From CAYGGE01 sp966250865 (lineage in GTDB: Bacteria; Patescibacteriota; UBA1384; CAYGGE01): a stretch of DNA of 20,697 nt. The stretch is from positions 1 to 20,697 of the forward strand of contig CBINIT010000020.1 in the NCBI GenBank assembly GCA_966250865.1, read 5' to 3'. How positions within the stretch are numbered: position 1 is the stretch's first letter; each line of letters starts with the position of its first letter. Position numbers and translations under genes: made by a program. Under the pieces are notes generated by a model. That model saw only the letters and a program-made list of their open reading frames with translations, searched no databases and was not told the origin of the DNA. Of this stretch, positions 19,762-20,697 are shown one piece after another.

Positions 19762-20697
19762 ATGATCCATACGGACGCCTTTAACTCCCTCATCGAAGCG
19801 CAGCAACGTAATAATTTTATCTACCCTGCCTATGGCCAAAACAGTATTGCCGAGATTCCCAATACGATACTCAGCTTTTTTAACATAGATAGCCATCGGC
19901 CGACTCTGAAGCAGATCGATCTTAAGGCGACAAATGCCCAACGCCTCCTTTTCTTACTTGTTGACGGATTTGGCTATAACCACTTTACTAACTCCATTGC
20001 TCAGTCAGATTTTCTGACCAAACTTGCCACTGGCGGTGACCTCTTTCCCTTAACTTCGGTCTTTCCCTCAACGACCTCAGCCGCCCTCACCACCTACCAT
20101 AGCGGTCTCACTCCTCAGGAGCATGGGCTTCCTGAGTGGCATGTGTACTTTGAGGAATTTGATAGTATCATTGCGACCTTACCCTTTCGCATGATGAACT
20201 CGATTCAAACCGATTCGCTCACTGAACTTGGCGGTAACGGCAAAATGCTCTATGAAGGATCAACTATCTATGAACAACTCGCTGAGGCTGGCACACCTTC
20301 GTATATGTTTATCCTGGAAGACTATGCCGGCACGGTGTATTCGAGTTCAGTACATCGAGGCAGTATGCTTCTTCCGTTCCGCGACGGACCAGACCTTATG
20401 CGTCAACTCATCGACAAACTTCAGCAGAACAAAGAACCGGCGTACTTCTTTGTCTACTGGGGTAAAATCGATTCTATTGCCCACCAATATGGACCGAATA
20501 CACCGGAGCACCGTGCGGCAATCCAAGAATTCACCAATCTCGTCGAGCAAGAGCTGCTGGCCAAACTTAGCCCCGAAGATGCCAACGATGTGCTCGTTCT
20601 CCTCTCCTCAGACCATGGCCATGTGAACATTAAAGGCGATGAGCTTATCTATCTGAACCGCTACCCGATCATCGGTGAGAGTCATGTACGAAGTAAG
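19762..20697 (+). CDS. Type I phosphodiesterase/nucleotide pyrophosphatase family protein (3' end outside window)
   Basis: The frame is open from ATG 19762 to the last base, giving 312 residues without a stop, so the gene is partial. Alkaline phosphatase superfamily metal and nucleophile sites are visible. LLVDGFG supplies Asp68, FPSTTSAALTTYHSGLTPQEHGLPEW (102-126) supplies the nucleophilic Thr (Thr104 or Thr105), WGKIDSIAHQYGP supplies Asp237 and His241, and SSDHGH supplies Asp284 and His285. This matches PF01663-type enzymes that cleave phosphodiester or pyrophosphate bonds of nucleotides with two zinc ions. No signal peptide is present, so it should be cytoplasmic. A weak GAAGTG site precedes the start. 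It is cotranscribed with the DUF4037 gene, and a paired nucleotidyl-transfer and nucleotide-hydrolysis role is possible. Confidence 0.85.
   Translation, partial: MIHTDAFNSLIEAQQRNNFIYPAYGQNSIAEIPNTILSFFNIDSHRPTLKQIDLKATNAQRLLFLLVDGFGYNHFTNSIAQSDFLTKLATGGDLFPLTSVFPSTTSAALTTYHSGLTPQEHGLPEWHVYFEEFDSIIATLPFRMMNSIQTDSLTELGGNGKMLYEGSTIYEQLAEAGTPSYMFILEDYAGTVYSSSVHRGSMLLPFRDGPDLMRQLIDKLQQNKEPAYFFVYWGKIDSIAHQYGPNTPEHRAAIQEFTNLVEQELLAKLSPEDANDVLVLLSSDHGHVNIKGDELIYLNRYPIIGESHVRSK

Noticed and set aside
20228..20626. 132-residue + strand frame inside the phosphodiesterase gene
   Set aside because: Shadow of the main frame, which runs open from 19762 to the window end with all catalytic motifs.

Overview
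The window resembles a small-genome bacterium of the Patescibacteria/CPR type, possibly Saccharibacteria. This is an inference from three things: dense single-domain genes, start codons sitting almost on the promoter -10 box, and a secreted protein with the KPVIYLYP motif that I associate with this group. UGA is used as an ordinary stop, so the UGA-to-glycine code of Gracilibacteria and Absconditabacteria does not apply. I saw no rRNA, tRNA, CRISPR array, transposase or phage gene.

Layout. 1-639 is the end of a collagen-like surface protein. 683-3094 (+) holds a QueC-like PP-loop protein, a HIT hydrolase and a RibD/DHFR-like reductase. 3091-4607 (-) is a four-gene membrane/regulator operon with two DUF2975 paralogues flanking an XRE repressor. 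4797-5186 is a DUF1801 protein. 5920-7501 is a second HIT protein followed by alanine racemase. 7932-10055 is an operon of MFS exporter, DUF1761 membrane protein and PhnB/VOC protein. 11433-11858 is a PNPOx-like flavoprotein. 12642-13250 (-) is a LUD-domain protein, facing an HxlR regulator (13486-13797) across a MITE-like palindromic repeat. 13822-14784 is an APH-fold kinase. On the minus strand come a secreted KPVIYLYP protein (14881-16719) and an extracytoplasmic MEMO1-CapA fusion split by a +1 frameshift (18503-16763). 18638-20697 (+) holds a DUF4037 nucleotidyltransferase-like protein and the start of a type I phosphodiesterase.

Two patterns stand out. First, four single genes at 5398-5808, 7631-7810, 10285-11301 and 12002-12607 are visibly more GC-rich than their neighbours. 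All lie on the + strand and are packaged alike: a TTGACA promoter, a leader with a hairpin, one ORF for a lipoprotein, membrane or unknown protein, and a strong GC-rich hairpin just after the stop. They look like self-contained one-gene cassettes dropped between resident genes, and are my main candidate for an undescribed system. Second, at least four resident genes (7932, 11433, 13822, 18503) have a -10 box ending exactly 6 nt before the start codon, which predicts leaderless mRNAs. Genes inside operons use ordinary Shine-Dalgarno sites instead.

No stretch longer than 300 bases lacks a gene. The longest gaps are 5187-5397, 10056-10284 and 13251-13485. The first two hold cassette promoters and leaders; the third holds the palindromic repeat and the hxlR promoter.
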